Positions 12,517 through 25,932 of a stretch of DNA of 64,000 bases are shown one piece after another. The position numbers were made by a program, and so were the translations under genes. Origin of the DNA: Ariolimax columbianus (lineage: Eukaryota; Mollusca; Gastropoda; Stylommatophora; Arionidae); assembly GCA_036924085.1 (NCBI GenBank), contig JAVGWX010000013.1, positions 54,065,904-54,129,903 of the forward strand. Reading direction: 5' to 3'. The first letter of the stretch is position 1, and each line of letters begins with the position of its first letter. Under the pieces are notes generated by a model that ran no database searches, was not told the DNA's origin, and worked only from the letters and a program-made list of their open reading frames with translations.

Positions 12517-15112
12517 ATTATTGCGTTTAAATTGCAATACATTTCAAACGGCTAAAAATTGTATAAACTTATGATCTGCCACTTTTTTTTAAATCGCCTT
12601 CTACTCAATTTTAATTTTAGAAACATTGGTTTTTCTAGTCAGTAAAATTACTTGATTGTCTGTGGAAATGCTTTTAACTTATCCACATAATTAGTGCGTT
12701 AAAATTGCAATACATGTCAAAGTGCTGAAAATAGTCTAAACTTATGATCTGCAACTTTTTTTCAAATCGTGTTTAATTTTAATTTTAGAAACATTAGTTT
12801 TTCTTGTCAGTAAAATTACTTGAAAGTCAATGGAAATGCTTTTAACTTATCCACATAATTAGTGCGTTTAAATTGCAATACATTTCAAACGGCTGAAAAT
12901 TGTATAAACTTATGATCTGCCACTTTTTTTTCAAATCGCCTTCTACTCAATTCTAATTTTAGAAACATTAGTTTTTCTTGTCAGTAAAATTACTTGAAAG
13001 TCAATGGAAATGCTTTTAACTTATCCACATAATTAGTGCGTTAAAATTGCAATACATTTCAAACGGCTGAAAATTGTCTATACTTATGATCTGCAACTTT
13101 TTGCAAATCGTGTTTAATTTTAATTTTAGAAACATTAGTTTTTCTTGTCAGTAAAATTACTTGAAAGTCAGTGGAAATGCTTTTAACTTATCCACATAAT
13201 TAGTGCGTTAAAATTGCAATACATTTCAAACGGCTGAAAATTGTCTATACTTATGATTTGCAACTTTTTTTCAAATCGTGTTTAATTTTAATTTTAGAAA
13301 CATTAGTTTTTCTTGTCAGTAAAATTACTTGAAAGTCAATGGAAATGCTTTTAACTTATCCACATAATTAGTGCGTTAAAATTGCAATACATTTCAAACG
13401 GCTGAAAATTGTCTATACTTATGATCTGCAACTTTTTTTCAAATCGTGTTTAATTTTAATTTTAGAAATTAGTTTTTCTTGTCAGTAAAATTACTTGAAA
13501 GTCAGTGGAAATGATTTTAACTTATCCACATAATTAGTGCGTTAAAATTGCAATACATTTCAAACGGCTGAAAATTGTCTATACTTATGATCTGCAACTT
13601 TTTTTCAAATCGTGTTTAATTTTAATTTTAGAAACATTAGTTTTTCTTGTCAGTAAAATTACTTGAAAGTCAATGGAAATGCTTTTAACTTATCCACATA
13701 ATTATTGCGTTTAAATTGCAATACATTTCAAACGGCTAAAAATTGTATAAACTTATGATCTGCCACTTTTTTTTAAATCGCCTTCTACTCAATTTTAATT
13801 TTAGAAACATTGGTTTTTCTAGTCAGTAAAATTACTTGATTGTCTGTGGAAATGCTTTTAACTTATCCACATAATTAGTGCGTTAAAATTGCAATACATG
13901 TCAAAGTGCTGAAAATAGTCTAAACTTATGATCTGCAACTTTTTTTCAAATCGTGTTTAATTTTAATTTTAGAAACATTAGTTTTTCTTGTCAGTAAAAT
14001 TACTTGAAAGTCAATGGAAATGCTTTTAACTTATCCACATAATTAGTGCGTTTAAATTGCAATACATTTCAAACGGCTGAAAATTGTATAAACTTATGAT
14101 CTGCCACTTTTTTTTCAAATCGCCTTCTACTCAATTCTAATTTTAGAAACATTAGTTTTTCTTGTCAGTAAAATTACTTGAAAGTCAGTGGAAATGCTTT
14201 TAACTTATCCACATAATTAGTGCGTTAAAATTGCAATACATTTCAAACGGCTGAAAATTGTCTATACTTATGATCTGCAACTTTTTGCAAATCGTGTTTA
14301 ATTTTAATTTTAGAAACATTAGTTTTTCTTGTCAGTAAAATTACTTGAAAGTCAGTGGAAATGCTTTTAACTTATCCACATAATTAGTGCGTTAAAATTG
14401 CAATACATTTCAAACGGCTGAAAATTGTCTATACTTATGATTTGCAACTTTTTTTCAAATCGTGTTTAATTTTAATTTTAGAAACATTAGTTTTTCTTGT
14501 CAGTAAAACTAATTGAAAGTCAATGGAAATGCTTTTAACTTATCCACATAATTAGTGCGTTAAAATTGCAATACATTTCAAACGGCTGAAAATTGTATAA
14601 ACTTATGATCTGCCACTTTTTTTTCAAATCGCCTTCTACTCAATTCTAATTTTAGAAACATTAGTTTCTCTTGTCAGTAAAATTACTTGAAAGTCAATGG
14701 AAATGCTTTTAACTTATCCACATAATTAGTGCGTTAAAATTGCAATACATTTCAAACGGCTGAAAATTGTCTATACTTATGATCTGCAACTTTTTGCAAA
14801 TCGTGTTTAATTTTAATTTTAGAAACATTAGTTTTTCTTGTCAGTAAAATTACTTGAAAGTCAGTGGAAATGCTTTTAACTTATCCACATAATTAGTGCG
14901 TTAAAATTGCAATACATTTCAAACGGCTGAAAATTGTCTATACTTATGATTTGCAACTTTTTTTCAAATCGTGTTTAATTTTAATTTTAGAAACATTAGT
15001 TTTTCTTGTCAGTAAAATTACTTTAAAGTCAATGGAAATGCATTTAACTTATCTACATAATTAGTGCGTTTAAATTGCAATACATGTCAAAGTGCTGAAA
15101 ATAGTCTAAACT
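12517..15112 (+). repeat. 2711-bp 16-monomer HOR, copy 3 (truncated in its last monomer)
   Basis: This follows copies 1 and 2 up to the last monomer (start 15060). There the sequence departs near 15121: GCAATTTTTTTTC with ATCGGCTTTT replaces GCAACTTTTTTTC with ATCGTGTTTA. The strict period tract from about 6980 to about 15120 is three unit lengths, so the amplification holds almost exactly three copies. Confidence 0.92.
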
Positions 15113-17400
15113 TATGATCTGCAATTTTTTTTCAAATCGGCTTTTACTCAATTTTGATTTTAGAAACATTAGTTTTTCTTGTCAGTAAAATTACTTGAAA
15201 GTCAGTGGAAATGCTTTTAACTTATCCACATAATTAGTGCGTTAAAATTGCAATACATTTCAAACGGCTGAAAATTGTCTATACTTATGATCTGCAACTT
15301 TTTTTCAAATCGTGTTTAATTTTAATTTTAGAAACATTATTCTTGTCAGTAAAATTACTTGAAAGTCAGTGGAAATGCTTTTAACTTATCCACATAATTA
15401 GTGCGTTAAAATTGCAATACATTTCAAACGGCTGAAAATTGTCTATACTTATGATTTGCAACTTTTTTTCAAATCGTGTTTAATTTTAATTTTAGAAACA
15501 TTAGTTTTTCTTGTCAGTAAAATTACTTGAAAGTCAATGGAAATGCTTTTAACTTATCCACATAATTATTGCGTTTAAATTGCAATACATTTCAAACGGC
15601 TAAAAATTGTATAAACTTATGATCTGCCACTTTTTTTTAAATCGCCTTCTACTCAATTTTAATTTTAGAAACATTGGTTTTTCTAGTCAGTAAAATTACT
15701 TGATTGTCTGTGGAAATGCTTTTAACTTATCCACATAATTAGTGCGTTAAAATTGCAATACATGTCAAAGTGCTGAAAATAGTCTAAACTTATGATCTGC
15801 AACTTTTTTTCAAATCGTGTTTAATTTTAATTTTAGAAACATTAGTTTTTCTTGTCAGTAAAATTACTTGAAAGTCAATGGAAATGCTTTTAACTTATCC
15901 ACATAATTAGTGCGTTTAAATTGCAATACATTTCAAACGGCTGAAAATTGTATAAACTTATGATCTGCCACTTTTTTTTCAAATCGCCTTCTACTCAATT
16001 CTAATTTTAGAAACATTAGTTTTTCTTGTCAGTAAAATTACTTGAAAGTCAGTGGAAATGCTTTTAACTTATCCACATAATTAGTGCGTTAAAATTGCAA
16101 TACATTTCAAACGGCTGAAAATTGTCTATACTTATGATCTGCAACTTTTTGCAAATCGTGTTTAATTTTAATTTTAGAAACATTAGTTTTTCTTGTCAGT
16201 AAAATTACTTGAAAGTCAGTGGAAATGCTTTTAACTTATCCACATAATTAGTGCGTTAAAATTGCAATACATTTCAAACGGCTGAAAATTGTCTATACTT
16301 ATGATTTGCAACTTTTTTTCAAATCGTGTTTAATTTTAATTTTAGAAACATTAGTTTTTCTTGTCAGTAAAACTAATTGAAAGTCAATGGAAATGCTTTT
16401 AACTTATCCACATAATTAGTGCGTTAAAATTGCAATACATTTCAAACGGCTGAAAATTGTATAAACTTATGATCTGCCACTTTTTTTTCAAATCGCCTTC
16501 TACTCAATTCTAATTTTAGAAACATTAGTTTCTCTTGTCAGTAAAATTACTTGAAAGTCAATGGAAATGCTTTTAACTTATCCACATAATTAGTGCGTTA
16601 AAATTGCAATACATTTCAAACGGCTGAAAATTGTCTATACTTATGATCTGCAACTTTTTGCAAATCGTGTTTAATTTTAATTTTAGAAACATTAGTTTTT
16701 CTTGTCAGTAAAATTACTTGAAAGTCAGTGGAAATGCTTTTAACTTATCCACATAATTAGTGCGTTAAAATTGCAATACATTTCAAACGGCTGAAAATTG
16801 TCTATACTTATGATTTGCAACTTTTTTTCAAATCGTGTTTAATTTTAATTTTAGAAACATTAGTTTTTCTTGTCAGTAAAATTACTTTAAAGTCAATGGA
16901 AATGCATTTAACTTATCTACATAATTAGTGCGTTTAAATTGCAATACATGTCAAAGTGCTGAAAATAGTCTAAACTTATGATCTGCAATTTTTTTTCAAA
17001 TCGGCTTTTACTCAATTTTGATTTTAGAAACATTAGTTTTTCTTGTCAGTAAAATTACTTGAAAGTCAGTGGAAATGCTTTTAACTTATCCACATAATTA
17101 GTGCGTTAAAATTGCAATACATTTCAAACGGCTGAAAATTGTCTATACTTATGATCTGCAACTTTTTTTCAAATCGTGTTTAATTTTAATTTTAGAAACA
17201 TTATTCTTGTCAGTAAAATTACTTGAAAGTCAGTGGAAATGCTTTTAACTTATCCACATAATTAGTGCGTTAAAATTGCAATACATTTCAAACGGCTGAA
17301 AATTGTCTATACTTATGATTTGCAACTTTTTTTCAAATCGTGTTTAATTTTAATTTTAGAAACATTAGTTTTTCTTGTCAGTAAAATTACTTGAAAGTCA
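13593..17400 (+). repeat. 1864-bp 11-monomer tandem duplication (2.04 copies)
   Basis: Equal landmarks lie 1864 bp apart: ATTATTGCG at 13701 and 15565, ATTAG at 13533 and 15397, the TACATGTC monomer at 15081 and 16945, and the 5-base-shorter GAAACATTATTC at 15331 and 17195. The match begins after a C/T difference near 13592/15456 (ATCTGC against ATTTGC). It ends at 15537/17401 (TCAATGG against TCAGTGG). The duplication overlaps copy 3 of the 2711-bp HOR and reuses part of it. Confidence 0.9.
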
Positions 17401-18273
17401 GTGGAAATGCTTTTAACTTATCCACATAATTAGTGCGTTAAAATTGCAATACATTTCAAACGGCTGAAAATTGTCTATACTTATGATTTGCAACTTTTTT
17501 TCAAATCGTGTTTAATTTTAATTTTAGAAACATTAGTTTTTCTTGTCAGTAAAACTAATTGAAAGTCAATGGAAATGCTTTTAACTTATCCACATAATTA
17601 TTGCGTTTAAATTGCAATACATTTCAAACGGCTGAAAATTGTATAAACTTATGATCTGCCACTTTTTTTTCAAATCGCCTTCTACTCAATTCTAATTTTA
17701 GAAACATTAGTTTCTCTTGTCAGTAAAATTACTTGAAAGTCAGTGGAAATGCTTTTAACTTATCCACATAATTAGTGCGTTAAAATTGCAATACATTTCA
17801 AACGGCTGAAAATTGTCTATACTTATGATCTGCAACTTTTTTTCAAATCGTGTTTAATTTTAATTTTAGAAACATTAGTTTTTCTTGTCAGTAAAATTAC
17901 TTGAAAGTCAATGGAAATGCTTTTAACTTATCCACATAATTAGTGCGTTAAAATTGCAATACATTTCAAACGGCTGAAAATTGTCTATACTTATGATCTG
18001 CAACTTTTTGCAAATCGTGTTTAATTTTAATTTTAGAAACATTAGTTTTTCTTGTCAGTAAAATTACTTGAAAGTCAGTGGAAATGCTTTTAACTTATCC
18101 ACATAATTAGTGCGTTAAAATTGCAATACATTTCAAACGGCTGAAAATTGTCTATACTTATGATTTGCAACTTTTTTTCAAATCGTGTTTAATTTTAATT
18201 TTAGAAACATTAGTTTTTCTTGTCAGTAAAATTACTTTAAAGTCAATGGAAATGCATTTAACTTATCCACATA
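17401..18273 (+). repeat. Satellite monomers linking two HOR blocks
   Basis: This stretch includes ATTATTGCG at 17597 and continues the match to the start of the window: 166-844 corresponds to 17261-17939 with a constant 17095-bp offset. It departs from that match at 17939, where a CTTTTTGCAAATC monomer replaces the TTTGCAAC monomer of 844. It leads to the 1191-bp block at 18274. Confidence 0.85.
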
Positions 18274-19464
18274 ATTAGTGCGTTTAAATTGCAATACATT
18301 TCAAACGGCTGAAAATTGTATAAACTTATGATCTGCCACTTTTTTTTCAAATCGCCTTCTACTCAATTCTAATTTTAGAAACATTAGTTTTTCTTGTCAG
18401 TAAAATTACTTGAAAGTCAGTGGAAATGCTTTTAACTTATCCACATAATTAGTGCGTTAAAATTGCAATACATTTCAAACGGCTGAAAATTGTCTATACT
18501 TATGATCTGCAACTTTTTGCAAATCGTGTTTAATTTTAATTTTAGAAACATTAGTTTTTCTTGTCAGTAAAATTACTTGAAAGTCAGTGGAAATGCTTTT
18601 AACTTATCCACATAATTAGTGCGTTAAAATTGCAATACATTTCAAACGGCTGAAAATTGTCTATACTTATGATTTGCAACTTTTTTTCAAATCGTGTTTA
18701 ATTTTAATTTTAGAAACATTAGTTTTTCTTGTCAGTAAAACTAATTGAAAGTCAATGGAAATGCTTTTAACTTATCCACATAATTAGTGCGTTAAAATTG
18801 CAATACATTTCAAACGGCTGAAAATTGTATAAACTTATGATCTGCCACTTTTTTTTCAAATCGCCTTCTACTCAATTCTAATTTTAGAAACATTAGTTTC
18901 TCTTGTCAGTAAAATTACTTGAAAGTCAATGGAAATGCTTTTAACTTATCCACATAATTAGTGCGTTAAAATTGCAATACATTTCAAACGGCTGAAAATT
19001 GTCTATACTTATGATCTGCAACTTTTTGCAAATCGTGTTTAATTTTAATTTTAGAAACATTAGTTTTTCTTGTCAGTAAAATTACTTGAAAGTCAGTGGA
19101 AATGCTTTTAACTTATCCACATAATTAGTGCGTTAAAATTGCAATACATTTCAAACGGCTGAAAATTGTCTATACTTATGATTTGCAACTTTTTTTCAAA
19201 TCGTGTTTAATTTTAATTTTAGAAACATTAGTTTTTCTTGTCAGTAAAATTACTTTAAAGTCAATGGAAATGCATTTAACTTATCTACATAATTAGTGCG
19301 TTTAAATTGCAATACATGTCAAAGTGCTGAAAATAGTCTAAACTTATGATCTGCAATTTTTTTTCAAATCGGCTTTTACTCAATTTTGATTTTAGAAACA
19401 TTAGTTTTTCTTGTCAGTAAAATTACTTGAAAGTCAGTGGAAATGCTTTTAACTTATCCACATA
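18274..19464 (+). repeat. 1191-bp seven-monomer block, copy 2
   Basis: Same order and length as 3729-4919, ending in a third-class monomer. With the following cassette it rebuilds the 2192-bp, 13-monomer unit (18274-20465). Confidence 0.9.
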
Positions 19465-20465
19465 ATTAGTGCGTTAAAAGTGCAATACATTTCTAACGGC
19501 TGAAAATTGTCTAAACTTATGATCTGCAACTTTTTTTCAAATCGTGTTTAATTTTAATTTTAGAAACATTAGTTTTTCTTGTCAGTAAAATTACTTGAAA
19601 GTCAGTGGAAATAATTTTAACTTATCCACATAATTAGTGCGTTAAAATTGCAATACATTTCAAACGGCTGAAAATTAAACTTATGATCTGCAACTTTTTT
19701 TCAAATCGTGTTTAATTTTAATTTTAGAAACATTAGTTTTTCTTGTCAGTAAAATTACTTGAAAGTCAATGGAAATGCTTTTAACTTATCCACATAATTA
19801 GTGCGTTAAAATTGCAATACATTTCAAACGGCTGAAAATTGTCTATACTTATGATCTGCAACTTTTTGCAAATCGTGTTTAATTTTAATTTTAGAAACAT
19901 TAGTTTTTCTTGTCAGTAAAATTACTTGAAAGTCAGTGGAAATGCTTTTAACTTATCCACATAATTAGTGCGTTAAAATTGCAATACATTTCAAACGGCT
20001 GAAAATTGTCTATACTTATGATTTGCAACTTTTTTTCAAATCGTGTTTAATTTTAATTTTAGAAACATTAGTTTTTCTTGTCAGTAAAATTACTTGAAAG
20101 TCAATGGAAATGCTTTTAACTTATCCACATAATTAGTGCGTTAAAATTGCAATACATTTCAAACGGCTGAAAATTGTCTATACTTATGATCTGCAACTTT
20201 TTTTCAAATCGTGTTTAATTTTAATTTTAGAAATTAGTTTTTCTTGTCAGTAAAATTACTTGAAAGTCAGTGGAAATGATTTTAACTTATCCACATAATT
20301 AGTGCGTTAAAATTGCAATACATTTCAAACGGCTGAAAATTGTCTATACTTATGATCTGCAACTTTTTTTCAAATCGTGTTTAATTTTAATTTTAGAAAC
20401 ATTAGTTTTTCTTGTCAGTAAAATTACTTGAAAGTCAATGGAAATGCTTTTAACTTATCCACATA
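19465..20465 (+). repeat. 1001-bp six-monomer cassette, copy 4
   Basis: Exactly 1001 bp, as in copies 1-3, and 13371 bp downstream of copy 3. A private change GGAAATAATTTT near 19611 replaces GGAAATGCTTTT at the end of the first monomer. It is followed by an ATTATTGCG monomer at 20466, like copy 3, but the order afterwards matches monomers 8-15 of the 16-mer and not 1-7. Confidence 0.92.
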
Positions 20466-23400
20466 ATTATTGCGTTTAAATTGCAATACATTTCAAACGG
20501 CTAAAAATTGTATAAACTTATGATCTGCCACTTTTTTTTAAATCGCCTTCTACTCAATTTTAATTTTAGAAACATTGGTTTTTCTAGTCAGTAAAATTAC
20601 TTGATTGTCTGTGGAAATGCTTTTAACTTATCCACATAATTAGTGCGTTAAAATTGCAATACATGTCAAAGTGCTGAAAATAGTCTAAACTTATGATCTG
20701 CAACTTTTTTTCAAATCGTGTTTAATTTTAATTTTAGAAACATTAGTTTTTCTTGTCAGTAAAATTACTTGAAAGTCAATGGAAATGCTTTTAACTTATC
20801 CACATAATTAGTGCGTTTAAATTGCAATACATTTCAAACGGCTGAAAATTGTATAAACTTATGATCTGCCACTTTTTTTTCAAATCGCCTTCTACTCAAT
20901 TCTAATTTTAGAAACATTAGTTTTTCTTGTCAGTAAAATTACTTGAAAGTCAGTGGAAATGCTTTTAACTTATCCACATAATTAGTGCGTTAAAATTGCA
21001 ATACATTTCAAACGGCTGAAAATTGTCTATACTTATGATCTGCAACTTTTTGCAAATCGTGTTTAATTTTAATTTTAGAAACATTAGTTTTTCTTGTCAG
21101 TAAAATTACTTGAAAGTCAGTGGAAATGCTTTTAACTTATCCACATAATTAGTGCGTTAAAATTGCAATACATTTCAAACGGCTGAAAATTGTCTATACT
21201 TATGATTTGCAACTTTTTTTCAAATCGTGTTTAATTTTAATTTTAGAAACATTAGTTTTTCTTGTCAGTAAAACTAATTGAAAGTCAATGGAAATGCTTT
21301 TAACTTATCCACATAATTAGTGCGTTAAAATTGCAATACATTTCAAACGGCTGAAAATTGTATAAACTTATGATCTGCCACTTTTTTTTCAAATCGCCTT
21401 CTACTCAATTCTAATTTTAGAAACATTAGTTTCTCTTGTCAGTAAAATTACTTGAAAGTCAATGGAAATGCTTTTAACTTATCCACATAATTAGTGCGTT
21501 AAAATTGCAATACATTTCAAACGGCTGAAAATTGTCTATACTTATGATCTGCAACTTTTTGCAAATCGTGTTTAATTTTAATTTTAGAAACATTAGTTTT
21601 TCTTGTCAGTAAAATTACTTGAAAGTCAGTGGAAATGCTTTTAACTTATCCACATAATTAGTGCGTTAAAATTGCAATACATTTCAAACGGCTGAAAATT
21701 GTCTATACTTATGATTTGCAACTTTTTTTCAAATCGTGTTTAATTTTAATTTTAGAAACATTAGTTTTTCTTGTCAGTAAAATTACTTTAAAGTCAATGG
21801 AAATGCATTTAACTTATCTACATAATTAGTGCGTTTAAATTGCAATACATGTCAAAGTGCTGAAAATAGTCTAAACTTATGATCTGCAATTTTTTTTCAA
21901 ATCGGCTTTTACTCAATTTTGATTTTAGAAACATTAGTTTTTCTTGTCAGTAAAATTACTTGAAAGTCAGTGGAAATGCTTTTAACTTATCCACATAATT
22001 AGTGCGTTAAAATTGCAATACATTTCAAACGGCTGAAAATTGTCTATACTTATGATTTGCAACTTTTTTTCAAATCGTGTTTAATTTTAATTTTAGAAAC
22101 ATTAGTTTTTCTTGTCAGTAAAACTAATTGAAAGTCAATGGAAATGCTTTTAACTTATCCACATAATTATTGCGTTTAAATTGCAATACATTTCAAACGG
22201 CTGAAAATTGTATAAACTTATGATCTGCCACTTTTTTTTCAAATCGCCTTCTACTCAATTCTAATTTTAGAAACATTAGTTTCTCTTGTCAGTAAAATTA
22301 CTTGAAAGTCAGTGGAAATGCTTTTAACTTATCCACATAATTAGTGCGTTAAAATTGCAATACATTTCAAACGGCTGAAAATTGTCTATACTTATGATCT
22401 GCAACTTTTTGCAAATCGTGTTTAATTTTAATTTTAGAAACATTAGTTTTTCTTGTCAGTAAAATTACTTGAAAGTCAGTGGAAATGCTTTTAACTTATC
22501 CACATAATTAGTGCGTTAAAATTGCAATACATTTCAAACGGCTGAAAATTGTCTATACTTATGATTTGCAACTTTTTTTCAAATCGTGTTTAATTTTAAT
22601 TTTAGAAACATTATTCTTGTCAGTAAAATTACTTGAAAGTCAGTGGAAATGCTTTTAACTTATCCACATAATTAGTGCGTTAAAATTGCAATACATTTCA
22701 AACGGCTGAAAATTGTCTATACTTATGATCTGCAACTTTTTTTCAAATCGTGTTTAATTTTAATTTTAGAAACATTAGTTTTTCTTGTCAGTAAAATTAC
22801 TTGAAAGTCAATGGAAATGCTTTTAACTTATCCACATAATTAGTGCGTTAAAATTGCAATACATTTCAAACGGCTGAAAATTGTCTATACTTATGATCTG
22901 CAACTTTTTTTCAAATCGTGTTTAATTTTAATTTTAGAAACATTAGTTTTTCTTGTCAGTAAAATTACTTGAAAGTCAATGGAAATGCTTTTAACTTATC
23001 CACATAATTAGTGCGTTAAAATTGCAATACATTTCAAACGGCTGAAAATTGTCTATACTTATGATCTGCAACTTTTTGCAAATCGTGTTTAATTTTAATT
23101 TTAGAAACATTAGTTTTTCTTGTCAGTAAAATTACTTGAAAGTCAGTGGAAATGCTTTTAACTTATCCACATAATTAGTGCGTTAAAATTGCAATACATT
23201 TCAAACGGCTGAAAATTGTCTATACTTATGATTTGCAACTTTTTTTCAAATCGTGTTTAATTTTAATTTTAGAAACATTAGTTTTTCTTGTCAGTAAAAT
23301 TACTTTAAAGTCAATGGAAATGCATTTAACTTATCCACATAATTAGTGCGTTTAAATTGCAATACATTTCAAACGGCTGAAAATTGTATAAACTTATGAT

Positions 23401-25832
23401 CTGCCACTTTTTTTTCAAATCGCTTTCTACTCAATTTAATTTTAGAAACATTGGTTTTTCTAGTCAGTAAAATTACTTGATTGTCTGTGGAAATGCTTTT
23501 AACTTATCCACATAATTAGTGCGTTAAAATTGCAATACATGTTAAAGTGCTGAAAATAGTCTAAACTTATGAACTGCAATTTTTTTTCAAATCGGCCTTT
23601 ACTCAATTTTGATTTTAGAAACATTAGTTTTTCTTGTCAGTAAAATTACTTGAAAGTCAGTGGAAATGCTTTTAACTTATCCACATAATTAGTGCGTTAA
23701 AATTGCAATACATTTCAAACGGCTGAAAATAGTCTAAACTTATGATCTGCAACTTTTTTTCAAATCTTGTTTAATTTTAATTTTAGAAACATTAGTTTTT
23801 CTTGTCAGTAAAATTACTTGAAAGTCAATGGAAATGCTTTTAACTTATCCACATAATTAGTGCGTTAAAATTGCAATACATTTCAAACGGCTGAAAATTG
23901 TCTATACTTATGATTTGCAACTTTTTTTCAAATCGTGTTTAATTTTAATTTTAGAAACATTAGTTTTTCTTGTCAGTAAAATTAATTGAAAGTCAATGGA
24001 AATGCTTTTAACTTATCCACATAATTATTGCGTTTAAATTGCAATACATTTCAAACGGCTGAAAATTGTATAAACTTATGATCTGCCACTTTTTTTTCAA
24101 ATCGCCTTCTACTCAATTCTAATTTTAGAAACATTAGTTTCTCTTGTCAGTAAAATTACTTGAAAGTCAGTGGAAATGCTTTTAACTTATCCACATAATT
24201 AGTGCGTTAAAATTGCAATACATTTCAAACGGCTGAAAATTGTCTATACTTATGATCTGCAACTTTTTTTCAAATCGTGTTTAATTTTAATTTTAGAAAC
24301 ATTAGTTTTTCTTGTCAGTAAAATTACTTGAAAGTCAATGGAAATGCTTTTAACTTATCCACATAATTAGTGCGTTAAAATTGCAATACATTTCAAACGG
24401 CTGAAAATTGTCTATACTTATGATCTGCAACTTTTTGCAAATCGTGTTTAATTTTAATTTTAGAAACATTAGTTTTTCTTGTCAGTAAATATACTTGAAA
24501 GTCAGTGGAAATGCTTTTAACTTATCCACATAATTAGTGCGTTAAAATTGCAATACATTTCAAACATCTGAAAATTGTCTATACTTATGATTTGCAACTT
24601 TTTTTCAAATCGTGTTTAATTTTAATTTTAGAAACATTAGTTTTTCTTGTCAGTAAAATTACTTGAAAGTCAATGGAAATGCTTTTAACTTATCCACATA
24701 ATTAGTGCGTTAAAATTGCAATACATTTCAAACGGCTGAAAATTGTCTATACTTATGATCTGCAACTTTTTTTCAAATCGTGTTTAATTTTAATTTTAGA
24801 AATTAGTTTTTCTTGTCAGTAAAATTACTTGAAAGTCAGTGGAAATGATTTTAACTTATCCACATAATTAGTGCGTTAAAATTGCAATACATTTCAAACG
24901 GCTGAAAATTGTCTATACTTATGATCTGCAACTTTTTTTCAAATCGTGTTTAATTTTAATTTTAGAAACATTAGTTTTTCTTGTCAGTAAAATTACTTGA
25001 AAGTCAATGGAAATGCTTTTAACTTATCCACATAATTATTGCGTTTAAATTGCAATACATTTCAAACGGCTGAAAATTGTATAAACTTATGATCTGCCAC
25101 TTTTTTTTAAATCGCCTTCTACTCAATTTTAATTTTAGAAACATTGGTTTTTCTAGTCAGTAAAATTACTTGATTGTCTGTGGAAATGCTTTTAACTTAT
25201 CCACATAATTAGTGCGTTAAAATTGCAATACATGTCAAAGTGCTGAAAATAGTCTAAACTTATGATCTGCAACTTTTTTTCAAATCGTGTTTAATTTTAA
25301 TTTTAGAAACATTAGTTTTTCTTGTCAGTAAAATTACTTGAAAGTCAATGGAAATGCTTTTAACTTATCCACATAATTAGTGCGTTTAAATTGCAATACA
25401 TTTCAAACGGCTGAAAATTGTATAAACTTATGATCTGCCACTTTTTTTTCAAATCGCCTTCTACTCAATTCTAATTTTAGAAACATTAGTTTTTCTTGTC
25501 AGTAAAATTACTTGAAAGTCAGTGGAAATGCTTTTAACTTATCCACATAATTAGTGCGTTAAAATTGCAATACATTTCAAACGGCTGAAAATTGTCTATA
25601 CTTATGATCTGCAACTTTTTGCAAATCGTGTTTAATTTTAATTTTAGAAACATTAGTTTTTCTTGTCAGTAAAATTACTTGAAAGTCAGTGGAAATGCTT
25701 TTAACTTATCCACATAATTGGTGCGTTAAAATTGCAATACATTTCAAACGGCTGAAAATTGTCTATACTTATGATTTGCAACTTTTTTTCAAATCGTGTT
25801 TAATTTTAATTTTAGAAACATTAGTTTTTCTT
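20466..25832 (+). repeat. Mixed-order satellite monomers up to the gap
   Basis: From 20466 the order resembles monomers 8-15 of the 2711-bp unit and ends in a third-class monomer near 21825. It then passes through further ATTATTGCG monomers (about 22166, 24023, 25032), another GAAACATTATTC copy (22605) and another TAGAAATTAG copy (about 24799). Private changes near the end include AAATATACTTG (about 24487), AAACATCTG (about 24561) and ATTGGTGCG (about 25708). The last monomer is cut by the gap after TAGTTTTTCTT. Confidence 0.85.
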
Positions 25833-25932
25833 NNNNNNNNNNNNNNNNNNNNNNNNNNNNNNNNNNNNNNNNNNNNNNNNNNNNNNNNNNNNNNNNNNNN
25901 NNNNNNNNNNNNNNNNNNNNNNNNNNNNNNNN
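25833..25932. other. Assembly gap, 100 N
   Basis: Exactly 100 consecutive N. A round 100 is the usual placeholder for a gap of unknown length, so true size and content cannot be inferred. Repeat orientation is plus on the left and minus on the right, and both flanks end at nearly the same point of the monomer (TTTTTCTT on the left, ATTTTACTGACAAGAG on the right). Confidence 0.99.

Larger units (their letters stand above)
1..25832 (+). repeat. Left array block, plus orientation, clean sequence with HOR modules
   Basis: This is an uninterrupted head-to-tail array in which copies of the same module differ by few or no bases and homopolymer runs are consistent. It is built from a limited set of monomer types reused in different orders. 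Modules are annotated separately. Bases 1 to about 900 correspond to about 17097 to 17990: monomer starts 166, 334, 502, 676 and 844 all sit exactly 17095 bp before 17261, 17429, 17597, 17771 and 17939. The first module therefore recurs further along. No gene is present anywhere in the block. Confidence 0.95.

Noticed and set aside
1..25832. CRISPR-like array, given the regular direct repeats
   Set aside because: The whole period is conserved, with no unique spacers. The period of about 170 bp is far above a CRISPR repeat plus spacer, and there are no cas genes.
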